The notes: generated by a model from the letters alone, not told the origin. Positions 34,933-43,433 are shown, counted from the first letter of the stretch. The stretch is DNA of 64,000 nucleotides from Acidimicrobiales bacterium (GCA_035533095.1 DATLUM010000056.1:1-64000), one strand, 5' to 3'. Translations and numbers: made by a program.

Positions 34933-35832
34933 GTGGCGCTGGATGTGGGGGGCGAAGGTCGCACGACGAAGGCTGAAGCGCACGAGGACGAGCGCACCCA
35001 CCGCGAATCCGTAGCGGAGCGTATTTCAGCGATCATCGATGCGTTCGACGCCCGCTCGCCGACGCTGACTCTCAGCCAGATGACGGAGCGCACCGGGCTC
35101 CCGAAGTCGACCGTCCACCGCATGGCCGACCAGCTGGTCGACCTCCGCTGGCTGGAGAGGACGACCACGGGATACCGCCTCGGAATCCGCTTCTTCGAGG
35201 TCGGCGGCCTGGTCCACACCAGGGCCAACATGAGGGAACGGGCCCTCCCCTACCTCCAGGACCTCCAGGCGGCGACCCACCACTCGGTGCACCTCAGCAT
35301 CCTGGAGGGCGGAGAGGTCGTCATATTGGAGAAGCTCTGGGGGCACGGGGCCCCCTCGTTGCCGACCCGGGTCGGCGGCAGGATGCCGGCGCACTGCACG
35401 GCAGCCGGCAAGGTGCTCCTGGCCTTCTCGACGGACAAGGTGGTCGACGAGGTCATCAGCAAAGGACTCGAACGCCGGACCGGGCGCACGATCGTCGTCC
35501 CGGAGCTGTTCCGCCAGGAGCTTGGCACGGTACGGACCGCGCACTGGGCCCTCGAAACCGAGGAGAACATCCCCGGCACGCGCTGCGTCGCCGCACCGAT
35601 CAGGGGATCGGGAAGGGCGATCGCGGCAGTATCGGTGAGCGGTCCGGTGCACAAGATGGACGTGAGCCGGATGGTCCCGCTGGTACGCCGCTGCGCCGCG
35701 GACATCTGGAACCAGCTGTTCGGCAGGCGCAACACCGACCCGGGGAGCACGTCGGCCGAGGATTCGCGCAACCCTTGGGATGTCGGGCAATGGCGCGACT
35801 GGTTGGAGCAGGTCGCCGGCGAATGGTTGTGA
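34933..35832 (+). CDS. IclR-family transcriptional regulator
   Basis: This 299-residue protein has an N-terminal winged helix (about residues 25-85, LTLSQMTERTGLPKSTVHRMADQL) followed by the IclR effector domain with AHCTAAGKVLLAF and CVAAPIRGSGRAIAAVSVSGP. It lies beside hsaD and the divergent hsaA promoter, so control of ring A/B genes is likely. Repeats at 36751 and 36801 are candidate operators. The start is GTG 34933; the first 20 residues look disordered. The C-terminal tail (DSRNPWDVGQWRDWLEQ) is longer than usual. Confidence 0.87.
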   Translation: MALDVGGEGRTTKAEAHEDERTHRESVAERISAIIDAFDARSPTLTLSQMTERTGLPKSTVHRMADQLVDLRWLERTTTGYRLGIRFFEVGGLVHTRANMRERALPYLQDLQAATHHSVHLSILEGGEVVILEKLWGHGAPSLPTRVGGRMPAHCTAAGKVLLAFSTDKVVDEVISKGLERRTGRTIVVPELFRQELGTVRTAHWALETEENIPGTRCVAAPIRGSGRAIAAVSVSGPVHKMDVSRMVPLVRRCAADIWNQLFGRRNTDPGSTSAEDSRNPWDVGQWRDWLEQVAGEWL

Positions 35833-35848
35833 ACCGGGGCCGTGGCCT

Positions 35849-36694
35849 CTACCGGGTCAGGAACTCGGTGACAATCCGCTCGAACTCGTCCTTGCGCTCC
35901 ACCTGAGCCCAGTGCCCGCAACGGGAGAAGATGTGCAGCTCCGCGTTGGGCAGCTGCCGGAAGCCCATCAGCGCTCCCTCCACCGGCAGCATCCGGTCGT
36001 CCCGGCCCCACGTCACGAGGGTGGGCGCCTTGATTCCCTTCAGCCGTGCGTACATCGGCACCGGGTCGGGGTGCTGGCCCAGGGACGCGAATATCGCCAT
36101 GGCCGACTCGAGCGCGCCAGGAGCTTGAGCGTTGGCCAGGCGCTCCTCGATTAACGCGTCGTCGACGACGGCCTTGTTGGCGACCATGGTGTCCACCCAG
36201 GCTTCCATGGCCTTCTTCGACGGGGCCACCATGAACTCCCCGAGCCGGCGGGCGCCTTCGCTCTGCTCGGGCCCGAGCACGTTGACGGCCAGGCCGCCGG
36301 GTCCCATGAGGACCAGTCGGTCCACCTTGTCGGGGTGCGCGAGCGCGAACTCGAGTGCCACGTAGCCGCCCATGGAATTGCCGAGCAGGTGCGCCTTGTC
36401 GATACCCAGCCCGCCCATGAGGCGGGCTGTCGCCTCCGCGGCGATCTTGGGATAGGCCCTGTCGAAGTCCGGGCGTTCGCTCCTGCCGAAGCCGGGCATG
36501 TCCATCACGACCGTTCGGAACTGCTCGGCGAACACCGGGAAGTTCCCCCTGAAGTTCGACCAACCACTCACGCCCGGCCCTGAGCCATGGAGGAGAATCA
36601 GCGCCGGCCCGGATCCGGCCTCGTGGTAGTGGATCCGGTAGTCGCCCTCGAGGTAGCGGCTGGTGGCTTCGAAGTCCAACGTGGCAGCGCTCAC
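35849..36694 (-). CDS. hsaD: HsaD-like meta-cleavage product hydrolase
   Basis: This is a 281-residue alpha/beta hydrolase with the BphD/HsaD triad: Ser107 in GNSMGG, Asp232/233 in VTWGRDD and His261 in RCGHWAQ. The oxyanion region LHGSGPGVSGWSNF is also typical. HsaD hydrolyses the C-C bond of DSHA, the product of ring A extradiol cleavage, giving HIP precursor and a dienoate. GTG 36694 is chosen by length and family N-terminus. It is convergent with the IclR gene and divergent from hsaA. Confidence 0.92.
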   Translation of the reverse strand: MSAATLDFEATSRYLEGDYRIHYHEAGSGPALILLHGSGPGVSGWSNFRGNFPVFAEQFRTVVMDMPGFGRSERPDFDRAYPKIAAEATARLMGGLGIDKAHLLGNSMGGYVALEFALAHPDKVDRLVLMGPGGLAVNVLGPEQSEGARRLGEFMVAPSKKAMEAWVDTMVANKAVVDDALIEERLANAQAPGALESAMAIFASLGQHPDPVPMYARLKGIKAPTLVTWGRDDRMLPVEGALMGFRQLPNAELHIFSRCGHWAQVERKDEFERIVTEFLTR

Positions 36695-36750
36695 GGTGCC
36701 GAAGCCTACAAAGGGCGGGCGTTGCACCGGGAGGGCCGATGTCCCGGCCA

Positions 36751-36812
36751 TCGGAATGGGCACGTGGCACGCTTACCGGCGAGGCGACACACTCTTATCG
36801 TCGGAATGGGCA
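36751..36812. repeat. Pair of 12-bp direct repeats in hsaD/hsaA promoter region
   Basis: TCGGAATGGGCA occurs at 36751-36762 and again at 36801-36812, exactly 50 bp apart, in the 173-bp gap between divergent hsaD and hsaA. Spacing near five helical turns suggests two regulator binding sites on one face. The neighbouring IclR protein is the obvious candidate; this is inference. Confidence 0.6.
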
Positions 36813-36867
36813 ACCAGTCCGGCGGAAGCCCGACCCGTGGACGCTTGGTCGAGAGGAGCAAGGCGAC

Positions 36868-38031
36868 GTGAGCGAAGTCGACGTACTGGAGCGCATACGA
36901 GAGCTCACACCGGCTCTGCGTGAGCGTGCCGCGGCAGCAGAGGAGTCGCGCCGCTTGCCCGACGAGTCCGTGAAGGAGCTCAAGGAGACCGGGATCGTCA
37001 GGCTCCTGCAGCCGAAGCGTTTCGGTGGTTACGAGGCGGATCCCCGGCTGTTCTACGACTCGTTGCTCACCGTTGCAGCGTCGTGCGGGTCGACCGGTTG
37101 GGTTTGCGGGGTCGTGGGGGTGCACCCGTGGCAGATCGCTCTCTTCCCCGACGAGGTCCAGCACGAGGTATGGGACGACGATCCCGACACGTGGGTCAGC
37201 TCGTCGTACATGCCGGGTGGGCGGATGACACCGACCGACGGCGGTTACGTGCTCAACGGGAGGTGGAGCTTCTCCTCGGGTTGCGACCACTGCCAGTGGG
37301 TCATTCTCGGGGTGATCCTCGACCGCGGCGAGGGGGCGACCCCCGAGATGTGGAACGTGCTCATCCCGCGGAGCGACTACCGCATCGAGGATGTCTGGCA
37401 CACCATGGGCCTCTGCGGCACCGGCAGCAACGACATCGTCGTCGAGGACCTATTCGTGCCCTCCCACCGGACCATCGACCTGGTCAAGATGTTCTCCTGG
37501 GAGAGCCCCGGCCTGGAGGTGAACGCCTCGCCTTTGTATCGGCTGCCGTTCGGGACGATGTTCTCCAACGCGATCACGGGTGCCATCATCGGCATGGCCG
37601 AAGGGATCCTCGCGGAGAACCTGGAGTACACCAAGGCCCGTGTGAGCAAGAGCTGGGGCAAAGCGTCGGAAGATCCCTACACCGTCGCGGCCCTCGGGCG
37701 CGCGGCCTCCGAGGTGGACGCGTGCCGCACCCAGCTGCTGCGCAACATCGGCGACATGTACGAGGCCGCTGTGAAAGGTGAGACGATCACGGTCGAGGTG
37801 CGCAGTAGGGCTCGGCGCGACCAGGTCCAAGGCACCGCGCGTGCCATCGCTGCGATCGACGAGATCTTCGACCGCAGCGGCGCCGGGACCATCAACCTGT
37901 CCAACCCGATCCAGAGGCTGTGGCGCGACGCACACGCCGGACGGCATCACACCGTCAACTCGGTGGACCGCTCGCACCACAGCTTCGGCATGACGGCGAT
38001 GGGCTTCCCCCCGACCGACGTGATGATCTGA
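36868..38031 (+). CDS. hsaA: HsaA, flavin-dependent 3-HSA monooxygenase
   Basis: This 387-residue ACAD-fold monooxygenase matches HsaA: LLQPKRFGGYEADPRLFYDSLLTVAASCGSTGWVCG, LNGRWSFSSGCDHCQW, GLCGTGSNDIVVEDLFVPSHRT and HTVNSVDRSHHSFGMTAMG. It hydroxylates the aromatised ring A phenol (3-HSA) to the catechol, using reduced flavin from HsaB. The start is GTG 36868 with GAGAGGAG about 10 bp upstream. Two direct repeats lie in the promoter region. It overlaps the SnoaL-like gene (TGATG). Confidence 0.95.
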   Translation: MSEVDVLERIRELTPALRERAAAAEESRRLPDESVKELKETGIVRLLQPKRFGGYEADPRLFYDSLLTVAASCGSTGWVCGVVGVHPWQIALFPDEVQHEVWDDDPDTWVSSSYMPGGRMTPTDGGYVLNGRWSFSSGCDHCQWVILGVILDRGEGATPEMWNVLIPRSDYRIEDVWHTMGLCGTGSNDIVVEDLFVPSHRTIDLVKMFSWESPGLEVNASPLYRLPFGTMFSNAITGAIIGMAEGILAENLEYTKARVSKSWGKASEDPYTVAALGRAASEVDACRTQLLRNIGDMYEAAVKGETITVEVRSRARRDQVQGTARAIAAIDEIFDRSGAGTINLSNPIQRLWRDAHAGRHHTVNSVDRSHHSFGMTAMGFPPTDVMI

Positions 38032-38513
38032 TGGCGGCGCTCACACCCGAGGACCTCGTCGAGATCGAGGCAATCAAGGCGGTCAAGTACCGCTACATCC
38101 GGGCAGTCGACCTGAGGGACTGGGATCTTCTCGCGACAACGTTCACTGAGGACGCTTGCGCCCGCTACAGCGCGGGGAAACTCAGTTTTGACGGGCGCGA
38201 AGCGATCATCGGGTTCCTCCGTGCCTCGATGCCGCCGAGGGAGATGCTCAGCGCGCACCGGGTTCACCACCCCGAGATCGAATTGACCGGCCCGGACACC
38301 GCAACCGCTCGCTGGGCGCTGGACGACGTGGTCATCTTCGCGGCGTCCAACCTCATGATCCGCGGGGCCGCCTACTACGAGGACGAGCTGGTCAAGCTCG
38401 ACGGGGAGTGGCGGATCCGCCGGACCGGCTACCGCCGGCTCTACGAGGAGAGCCTCCAACGCGACGGGATCACCCTCACCGACGACTGGTGGGCGGAAGG
38501 CGTCACACCCTGA
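38031..38513 (+). CDS. SnoaL/NTF2-like protein behind HsaA
   Basis: This 160-residue protein has the SnoaL-type N-terminus (IEAIKAVKYRYIRAVDLRDWDLLATTFTEDA) and a central SAHRVHHPEIEL segment. It could act as a small isomerase/hydratase or bind a steroid intermediate; there is no direct evidence. ATG 38031 shares a base with the hsaA stop, implying translational coupling. It is convergent with hsaB, overlapping by 11 bp. Confidence 0.8.
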   Translation: MAALTPEDLVEIEAIKAVKYRYIRAVDLRDWDLLATTFTEDACARYSAGKLSFDGREAIIGFLRASMPPREMLSAHRVHHPEIELTGPDTATARWALDDVVIFAASNLMIRGAAYYEDELVKLDGEWRIRRTGYRRLYEESLQRDGITLTDDWWAEGVTP

Positions 38514-38976
38514 AGGTCCCGAAACCACCTCGGTAAAAGAGGAGGGGCTCGCCCTCGCACGCCTCCAGCTCGGTCACGCGCGCGATGACGAGCCAATGAT
38601 CGCCGGCCTCGTGGACCGTCTCGACCTTGCAGTCGATCCACGCGAGAACGCCCTCCAGACGCGGCGCGCCATGACCTGCAGGCGACCACCCGAGACCGGC
38701 GAACTTGTCGGCACTTGAATCCGCGAACGTGCGCGCCACTGCTTCCTGCGATGACGACAGCACGTTGATGCACAGGTTGCCCGTAAGCGACGCCTTCGGC
38801 CAGCTGGTGGACGACTTGCCCGGAGCGAGAGCTACCAGCGGCGGGTCCAGCGACAGGCTGAAGAACGACTGGCAGGTGAATCCCGCCGGCCCGTCGTCAT
38901 GCATCCCTGTCACGACCACGACGCCGCTGGCGAAGTGACCAAGGACCGTCCGGAAGCGCCCGGCGTCGAGGGTCAC
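38503..38976 (-). CDS. hsaB: HsaB, flavin reductase partner of HsaA
   Basis: This 157-residue flavin reductase-like protein has FASGVVVVTGMHDDGPAGFTCQSFFSLSLDPPLVAL at the N-terminus and the conserved LCINVLSSSQEAVARTF segment. It supplies reduced FMN/FAD to HsaA using NAD(P)H. It is on the opposite strand to hsaA, which separates the two-component pair transcriptionally. Its ATG overlaps the end of the SDR gene upstream by 4 bp. Confidence 0.9.
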   Translation of the reverse strand: MTLDAGRFRTVLGHFASGVVVVTGMHDDGPAGFTCQSFFSLSLDPPLVALAPGKSSTSWPKASLTGNLCINVLSSSQEAVARTFADSSADKFAGLGWSPAGHGAPRLEGVLAWIDCKVETVHEAGDHWLVIARVTELEACEGEPLLFYRGGFGTFRV

Positions 38977-39764
38977 GTCAGGTCTGGGAGGCCCAGCGGC
39001 AGGTTCGGGGCGGTCATCCCCCCGTCCACCTCCAGCACCTTGCCGGTGAGGTAGGAGCCGGCGTCCGACGCGAGGTAGACAATGGCGCCGGCGATGTCGT
39101 CGACGTGGCCGAGACGCCTCGCCGGCGTCATGGAGATCATCGTCTGGCGCATCTCCTCGGAGAGCACGGTAGCGAGGGCGTCGGTCTCGATGGCGCCGGG
39201 TGCGACCACGTTGACGCGGATGCGCGGGGCCAGGTCCGCGGCTACCAGCCGGGTCATGTGGATCAAGGCCGCCTTGGCCGTCCCGTACGCGACGTAGCCG
39301 CGGTCGACGAGCCTTCCGATCGCCGAGGCCACGTTCACGACCGAACCTCCGTCGCCGGAGAGCATGACCGGCGTCGCGAGGCGGGTGAGCTCGTACGCGA
39401 CGGTCACGTTGAAATGGAACGCCGCCTCGAGGTAGCGGGGGCTCGTGTCGAGAAAAGGCCGCGGCATCGTCCCGCCGACGTTGTTGACGACGACGTCGAG
39501 GCGGCCGAATTCCGATTTGGCGGCTTCGACCAGAGGCGGCAGGGAGCCGAGGTCGCTGAGATCGGCCGGCACGGCGAGCACGCGCCGGCCCGTGGACGAC
39601 CCAACCTTGCCGGCGAGCTCGGACAGGTCGCCCGCGTTCCTGGCGGAGACGACCAGGTCAGCGCCCGACTCGGCGAGAGCGAGTGCGGTGGCGGCACCAA
39701 TCCCGCGGCTCGCGCCGGTCACTATGGCGGCCCGGCCGTCGAGCCGGAGACGATCGGTGAGCAT
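38973..39764 (-). CDS. Classical SDR oxidoreductase upstream of HsaB
   Basis: This 263-residue SDR has VTGASRGIGAATALALAESGADLVVSAR, VVNNVGG, NVASAIG and catalytic VAYGTAK. It is a probable hydroxysteroid or hydroxyacyl-CoA dehydrogenase co-transcribed with hsaB, similar in style to Rv3530c-type SDRs of the cholesterol regulon. ATG 39764 is preferred; the extension to 39827 is Arg-rich and not family-like. It is divergent from the KstD-like gene, with 96 bp between. Confidence 0.82.
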   Translation of the reverse strand: MLTDRLRLDGRAAIVTGASRGIGAATALALAESGADLVVSARNAGDLSELAGKVGSSTGRRVLAVPADLSDLGSLPPLVEAAKSEFGRLDVVVNNVGGTMPRPFLDTSPRYLEAAFHFNVTVAYELTRLATPVMLSGDGGSVVNVASAIGRLVDRGYVAYGTAKAALIHMTRLVAADLAPRIRVNVVAPGAIETDALATVLSEEMRQTMISMTPARRLGHVDDIAGAIVYLASDAGSYLTGKVLEVDGGMTAPNLPLGLPDLT

Positions 39765-39860
39765 GGTCGCCGAGCGTAGGCGCCCCTCCACGGTCGTGCT
39801 CCTGGGACGTTCCGCCGAACGGGACATGCCCGGACACGCCGGCGGCGGCGCCGGTCTACG

Positions 39861-41333
39861 GTGAGCGCCGTGTCAGAAGCCACTCCCATAGCGCCGCTGC
39901 CCGAGAGGGAGGTGTCCGGCTGGGACGCCGAGGCCGACGTGGTGGTCGTCGGTTACGGCTGTGCCGGCGCGTCGGCCGCGATCGCCGCCCGCGAGCGGGA
40001 CTCCTCGGTCCTCGTCCTCGAGAGAGCCGGAGCCGGCGGCGGGGCGAGCTCGATGGCCGGCGGCGAGATCTACCTCGGCGGCGGAACTCCCATCCAGAAG
40101 GCGTGCGGCTTCGACGACACACCCGAGGCGATGTTCGCCTACCTGATGGCGGCGACCGGACCCGGCCCCAACGAGGAGAAGATCTCCGTCTACTGCGAGG
40201 GTAGCGTCGAACACTTCGACTGGTTGGTCGCATGCGGGGTGCCGTTCAAGGCGAGCTTCTACGCGACGCCGTGTTGGGAGCCGCCGACAGACGATGGCCT
40301 GGTGTACACCGGAGGTGAGAACGCCTGGCCGTTCAACGAGATCGCGAAGCCGGCGCCGCGCGGGCACGTGCCGCAGATCCAGAACAAGCGACTGATGGAG
40401 AAGTCGGGCGGCTGGATGCTCATGCACCACCTGACAGCGACCGCTGAGAAGTCCGGCGCAAAGGTGATGCCCGACTCGAAGGTCACCCAGCTCGTGGTCG
40501 GCGCAGCCGGCGAGGTCGTAGGTGTGATCGCCCGGAGCTTCGGCGAGGATAAGGCGATCCGCGCCAACCGCGGGGTCGTCCTCGCCAGCGGTGGTTTCGT
40601 TGCGAACCGCGACATGACGGCTCTCCACGCGCCTTTGATCGCCGATCAGGCGGTGCTCGGAACCGATGGCGACGATGGCACGTCCATTCGCCTCGGCCAG
40701 GGTCTCGGAGCTGCGATCGCGCACATGGACGCTGCACAGACGGCGCTGCCGAGCAACCCGCCCCTGGTGTACCCGTCCATGCTCGTCAACCGGTTCGGCC
40801 AGCGGTTCATCAACGAGGACACGTACTGCGGTCGGGTGGGGCAGGCCGCGATCTTCCACCAGCAGGCGATGTGCTCGCTCGTGCTCGACGAGGAGATCTT
40901 CGAGTCGGTTCCCGAGGCCGAACGTTGGGGAGCACGACCGACGTGGGTGTGCGAGACGGTCGCCGAGCTCGAGAAGGAGATGGAGCTGCCGGAAGGTTCC
41001 CTGCAGGCGACGGTAGAGCTGTACAACAAGCACGCCGAGCGCGGCGAGGACCTCCTGTTCCACAAGCGAGCGGAGTTCCTGAGGCCGCTCAAGGCTCCGT
41101 TCGGCGCCATCAAGCTCACCGGCCTCCCCTACAGCGTGTTCACCCTCGGCGGGCTCGTCACGACAGTGCGCGGCGAGGTGGTCGGTCCCGGTGGAGACCC
41201 GATCCCGGGGCTCTTCGCGGCGGGCCGCGCGACGTCGGGCATACCGTCGTGGGGATACTCCAGCGGCACCTCGTTGGGGGACGGCACGTTCTTCGGCCGT
41301 CGCGCAGGGCGGGCCGCGGCCGCACGCGTTTAG
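39861..41333 (+). CDS. KstD/fumarate-reductase-family flavoprotein, 3-ketosteroid dehydrogenase-like
   Basis: This 490-residue protein has an N-terminal FAD motif VVVGYGCAGASAAIAA (about residue 28), GGASSMAGGEIYLGGGT and a second FAD-contact region at the C-terminus (FAAGRATSGIPSWGYSSGTSLGDG, Tyr466). The latter aligns with the Tyr/Gly catalytic segment of 3-ketosteroid Delta1-dehydrogenases. A Delta1- or Delta4-dehydrogenation of a 3-ketosteroid is likely, which would open the B ring together with KshAB (not present here). It may be a KstD paralogue rather than KstD proper. The start is GTG 39861 or 39870. Its stop codon forms one end of a strong hairpin. Confidence 0.82.
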   Translation: MSAVSEATPIAPLPEREVSGWDAEADVVVVGYGCAGASAAIAARERDSSVLVLERAGAGGGASSMAGGEIYLGGGTPIQKACGFDDTPEAMFAYLMAATGPGPNEEKISVYCEGSVEHFDWLVACGVPFKASFYATPCWEPPTDDGLVYTGGENAWPFNEIAKPAPRGHVPQIQNKRLMEKSGGWMLMHHLTATAEKSGAKVMPDSKVTQLVVGAAGEVVGVIARSFGEDKAIRANRGVVLASGGFVANRDMTALHAPLIADQAVLGTDGDDGTSIRLGQGLGAAIAHMDAAQTALPSNPPLVYPSMLVNRFGQRFINEDTYCGRVGQAAIFHQQAMCSLVLDEEIFESVPEAERWGARPTWVCETVAELEKEMELPEGSLQATVELYNKHAERGEDLLFHKRAEFLRPLKAPFGAIKLTGLPYSVFTLGGLVTTVRGEVVGPGGDPIPGLFAAGRATSGIPSWGYSSGTSLGDGTFFGRRAGRAAAARV

Positions 41334-41355
41334 AGAGGTTCGCTGAACCTCTCTA
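41331..41355. terminator. Bidirectional hairpin terminator made of two stop codons
   Basis: TAGAGAGGTT and AACCTCTCTA form a perfect 10-bp stem with a 5-nt loop (CGCTG). The left TAG is the stop of the plus-strand KstD-like gene and the right end is the stop of the convergent EthD-like gene. There is no T tract on either side. Confidence 0.75.
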
Positions 41356-42051
41356 GTCCGGCAGCCGGTACTCCGCCGTCCACGCGATGGGCACAGGCGC
41401 GTCTATGAAGTTGGCGCAGCTCTCCATCATCCGCCGGGTGTTCTCGGCAAGGCATTCCGGGTCGCCGTCAGCGTCATAGAACACGGCCGTGTCCGACGCG
41501 GCCGCCAAAGGAAACGACTCCTCCACTACCGCGGCGAACGCCGGCGCGCCCTCGTCGAGCGGCCTCACGACGACGTTCTGCACGTAGCGGAAGCTCGACT
41601 GGGTCTCCATCGCGACCGCGGTGTGGCCGGCCTGCCACCGCCTGCGCCACTCCGCCCAGCTGAGGCCGGCGGGCACGCTCAGCGGGACGATCTGCGTGAA
41701 CCCGGTGCTCCTGCTCCCGTCGCCGGGTGCCGGCGGGCCAGTGAGTTGAAGTGCCTCGGCCACTAGGTACCCGTACCACCTTCCCTCCTCGAGCGGAGGC
41801 AGGATGTCCGCGTGTATGCCGTGCTCGCCGGCGGCGGAGACCCAGTACGAAACCATCGCGCCCACCTGCAACGAACCCGCCGCCGGCGGTATCCCGTGCG
41901 GAGGCCCGAGCGACTCGTCGAGAACGTTCACCTGGATGCACGACGCGCCGCGATGGCGCAGCTGTCCCGAGGAAGCCCCTGCCAGGTCATCCAGCAAGTC
42001 GGGCCACCCGACGGTCCCGTCGCCGGCCAGCAGTACCACTACTTTTTCCAT
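41353..42051 (-). CDS. EthD/dimeric alpha-beta barrel-like protein
   Basis: This 232-residue protein appears to hold two ferredoxin-like halves of the dimeric alpha-beta barrel type: MEKVVVLLAGDGTVGWPDLLDDL at the start, and WAEWRRRWQAGHTAVAMETQSSFRYVQNVVVRP in the second half. EthD-like proteins bind small hydrophobic ligands or act as cofactor-free oxygenases/isomerases. The role here is unknown. ATG 42051 is chosen because the family-like sequence starts there. It is divergent from the small gene at 42136. Confidence 0.7.
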   Translation of the reverse strand: MEKVVVLLAGDGTVGWPDLLDDLAGASSGQLRHRGASCIQVNVLDESLGPPHGIPPAAGSLQVGAMVSYWVSAAGEHGIHADILPPLEEGRWYGYLVAEALQLTGPPAPGDGSRSTGFTQIVPLSVPAGLSWAEWRRRWQAGHTAVAMETQSSFRYVQNVVVRPLDEGAPAFAAVVEESFPLAAASDTAVFYDADGDPECLAENTRRMMESCANFIDAPVPIAWTAEYRLPD

Positions 42052-42135
42052 GGCGACTACGCGGCCATCTCCATGGCGACACACCGTAGGCGCCGGGCGG
42101 GGAGGCCTGACAGCACGACCCACTAACGTCACCGC

Positions 42136-42315
42136 ATGGCACTGATGCTCAAGCCCGGCACGTCGTGGTGGGAGACCTACGGCCGGTGCGTCTCCGTCGC
42201 CCCCGAGGCGGTCGACTCGATGACCGAGCACCGCGATCTGCTCGCACTTCTCGAAGGCGCCGACGAGCAGCTGTACGGCAATTTCCCCAGCTACTCGCTC
42301 CTACCCGAACGTTAG
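42136..42315 (+). CDS. Small 59-residue protein, unrecognised
   Basis: The frame reads MALMLKPGTSWWETYGRCVS and ends in NFPSYSLLPER. Codon use looks like the neighbours (GC-rich third positions, Leu CTG/CTC) and the composition is protein-like, with acidic and aromatic residues rather than the Arg/Pro-rich pattern of shadow frames. It has no strong Shine-Dalgarno, so it could be leaderless. It ends 17 bp before the next gene, probably in one transcript. I do not recognise a family. Confidence 0.6.
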   Translation: MALMLKPGTSWWETYGRCVSVAPEAVDSMTEHRDLLALLEGADEQLYGNFPSYSLLPER

Positions 42316-42332
42316 GACGCGAGGAGCCCCGC

Positions 42333-43433
42333 TTGCCTTCGCCCCTCGACGAATACCCGATCCACCAGCTTCCGCTGTCGATGCGGGAGGTGGGCAGCAG
42401 CGACCGCAACTTCTACGACCGCTGCTACTTCAACGCGACCAACCGCACGAGCGACGTGTTCCTCGTGACCGGTCTCGGCGTGTACCCCAACCTCGGCGTG
42501 ACCGACGCCTACGCGACGGTCCGCGCGGCCGAGAAGCAGTGGACGGTCAGGATGTCCGACGCCCTGGGCGAGCGCGGACTGAACGCGGCGGTCGGTCCCT
42601 ACCGCGTGGAAGTGCTCGAACCGCTCTCGAAGGTGCGGCTGGTGTGCGACACACCTGAGCGGGGCGTGGCTTTCGATCTGACGTGGGACGGGTCCTTCGC
42701 GTGCGTCGACGAGCCGCGCCACCTCCTGCACTCGGGAAGCAGGGTCATCGTCGAGGGTTGCCGCTTCGCGCAGGTCGGCACCTGGTCCGGGACGCTGCAC
42801 GCCGGTGGCACCGACCACGCGGTGATCCCGGACGTTTGGCTGGGCAGCCGTGACCGCTCCTGGGGAATCCGGCCGGTGGGAGAATCCGAACCCCCGGGGC
42901 GCTCGGCCGACGACGCCCGTGAGGGCTTCTGGTGGCTGTACGTACCGGTGCGGTTCGAGGACTTCGCCCTGATCGTCATCATGCAGGAGGACCCCGACGG
43001 CACGCGAACTCTCAACGCCGCCAGCCGGATGTGGGCCGACGGTCGCCACGAGCAGCTCGGGTGGCCAGAGGTCGACATCACGTACCGCCCCGGTTCGCGC
43101 CATCCGGAGCGGGCCACGCTCCGGATGCGTACGCCGGATCGCCGCTCGATCGACGTCGAAGTAGAAACACTCACATCGGTCGCTCTGCACGTAGGCGCAG
43201 GTTACGGAGGCGACCCCGAATGGTCGCACGGCCAGTGGCGTGGTCGGAACTGGATCGACTCCGCCGTCTACGACCTCGCTGACCCGACGGTTGCGGCGCG
43301 TGTCCCGTTCGGGGTCGTCGACCACGCGGCACGAGCGATGTGCGAGGGCCAGGAGGGTTGGGGCCTGTTCGAGCACGCTTCGATCGGAAGGCACGACCCG
43401 ACGGGGTTCAAGGACTGGGCGAGCGTCGCGTAA
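42333..43433 (+). CDS. Unrecognised 366-residue protein, steroid locus
   Basis: The start is TTG 42333, 7 bp after GAGGAG; the frame upstream is Arg-rich and not coding. The protein begins PSPLDEYPIHQLPLSMREVGSS and is rich in beta-strand-like segments (SDVFLVTGLGVYPNLG, RVIVEGCRFAQVGTWSG, ALIVIMQEDPDGTRTLNAA). It has no signal peptide, membrane segment or obvious catalytic motif. The pattern suggests a beta-sandwich/lipocalin-like protein of the kind annotated as a DUF in actinobacteria. A steroid- or lipid-binding role is possible only from context. Confidence 0.72.
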   Translation: MPSPLDEYPIHQLPLSMREVGSSDRNFYDRCYFNATNRTSDVFLVTGLGVYPNLGVTDAYATVRAAEKQWTVRMSDALGERGLNAAVGPYRVEVLEPLSKVRLVCDTPERGVAFDLTWDGSFACVDEPRHLLHSGSRVIVEGCRFAQVGTWSGTLHAGGTDHAVIPDVWLGSRDRSWGIRPVGESEPPGRSADDAREGFWWLYVPVRFEDFALIVIMQEDPDGTRTLNAASRMWADGRHEQLGWPEVDITYRPGSRHPERATLRMRTPDRRSIDVEVETLTSVALHVGAGYGGDPEWSHGQWRGRNWIDSAVYDLADPTVAARVPFGVVDHAARAMCEGQEGWGLFEHASIGRHDPTGFKDWASVA

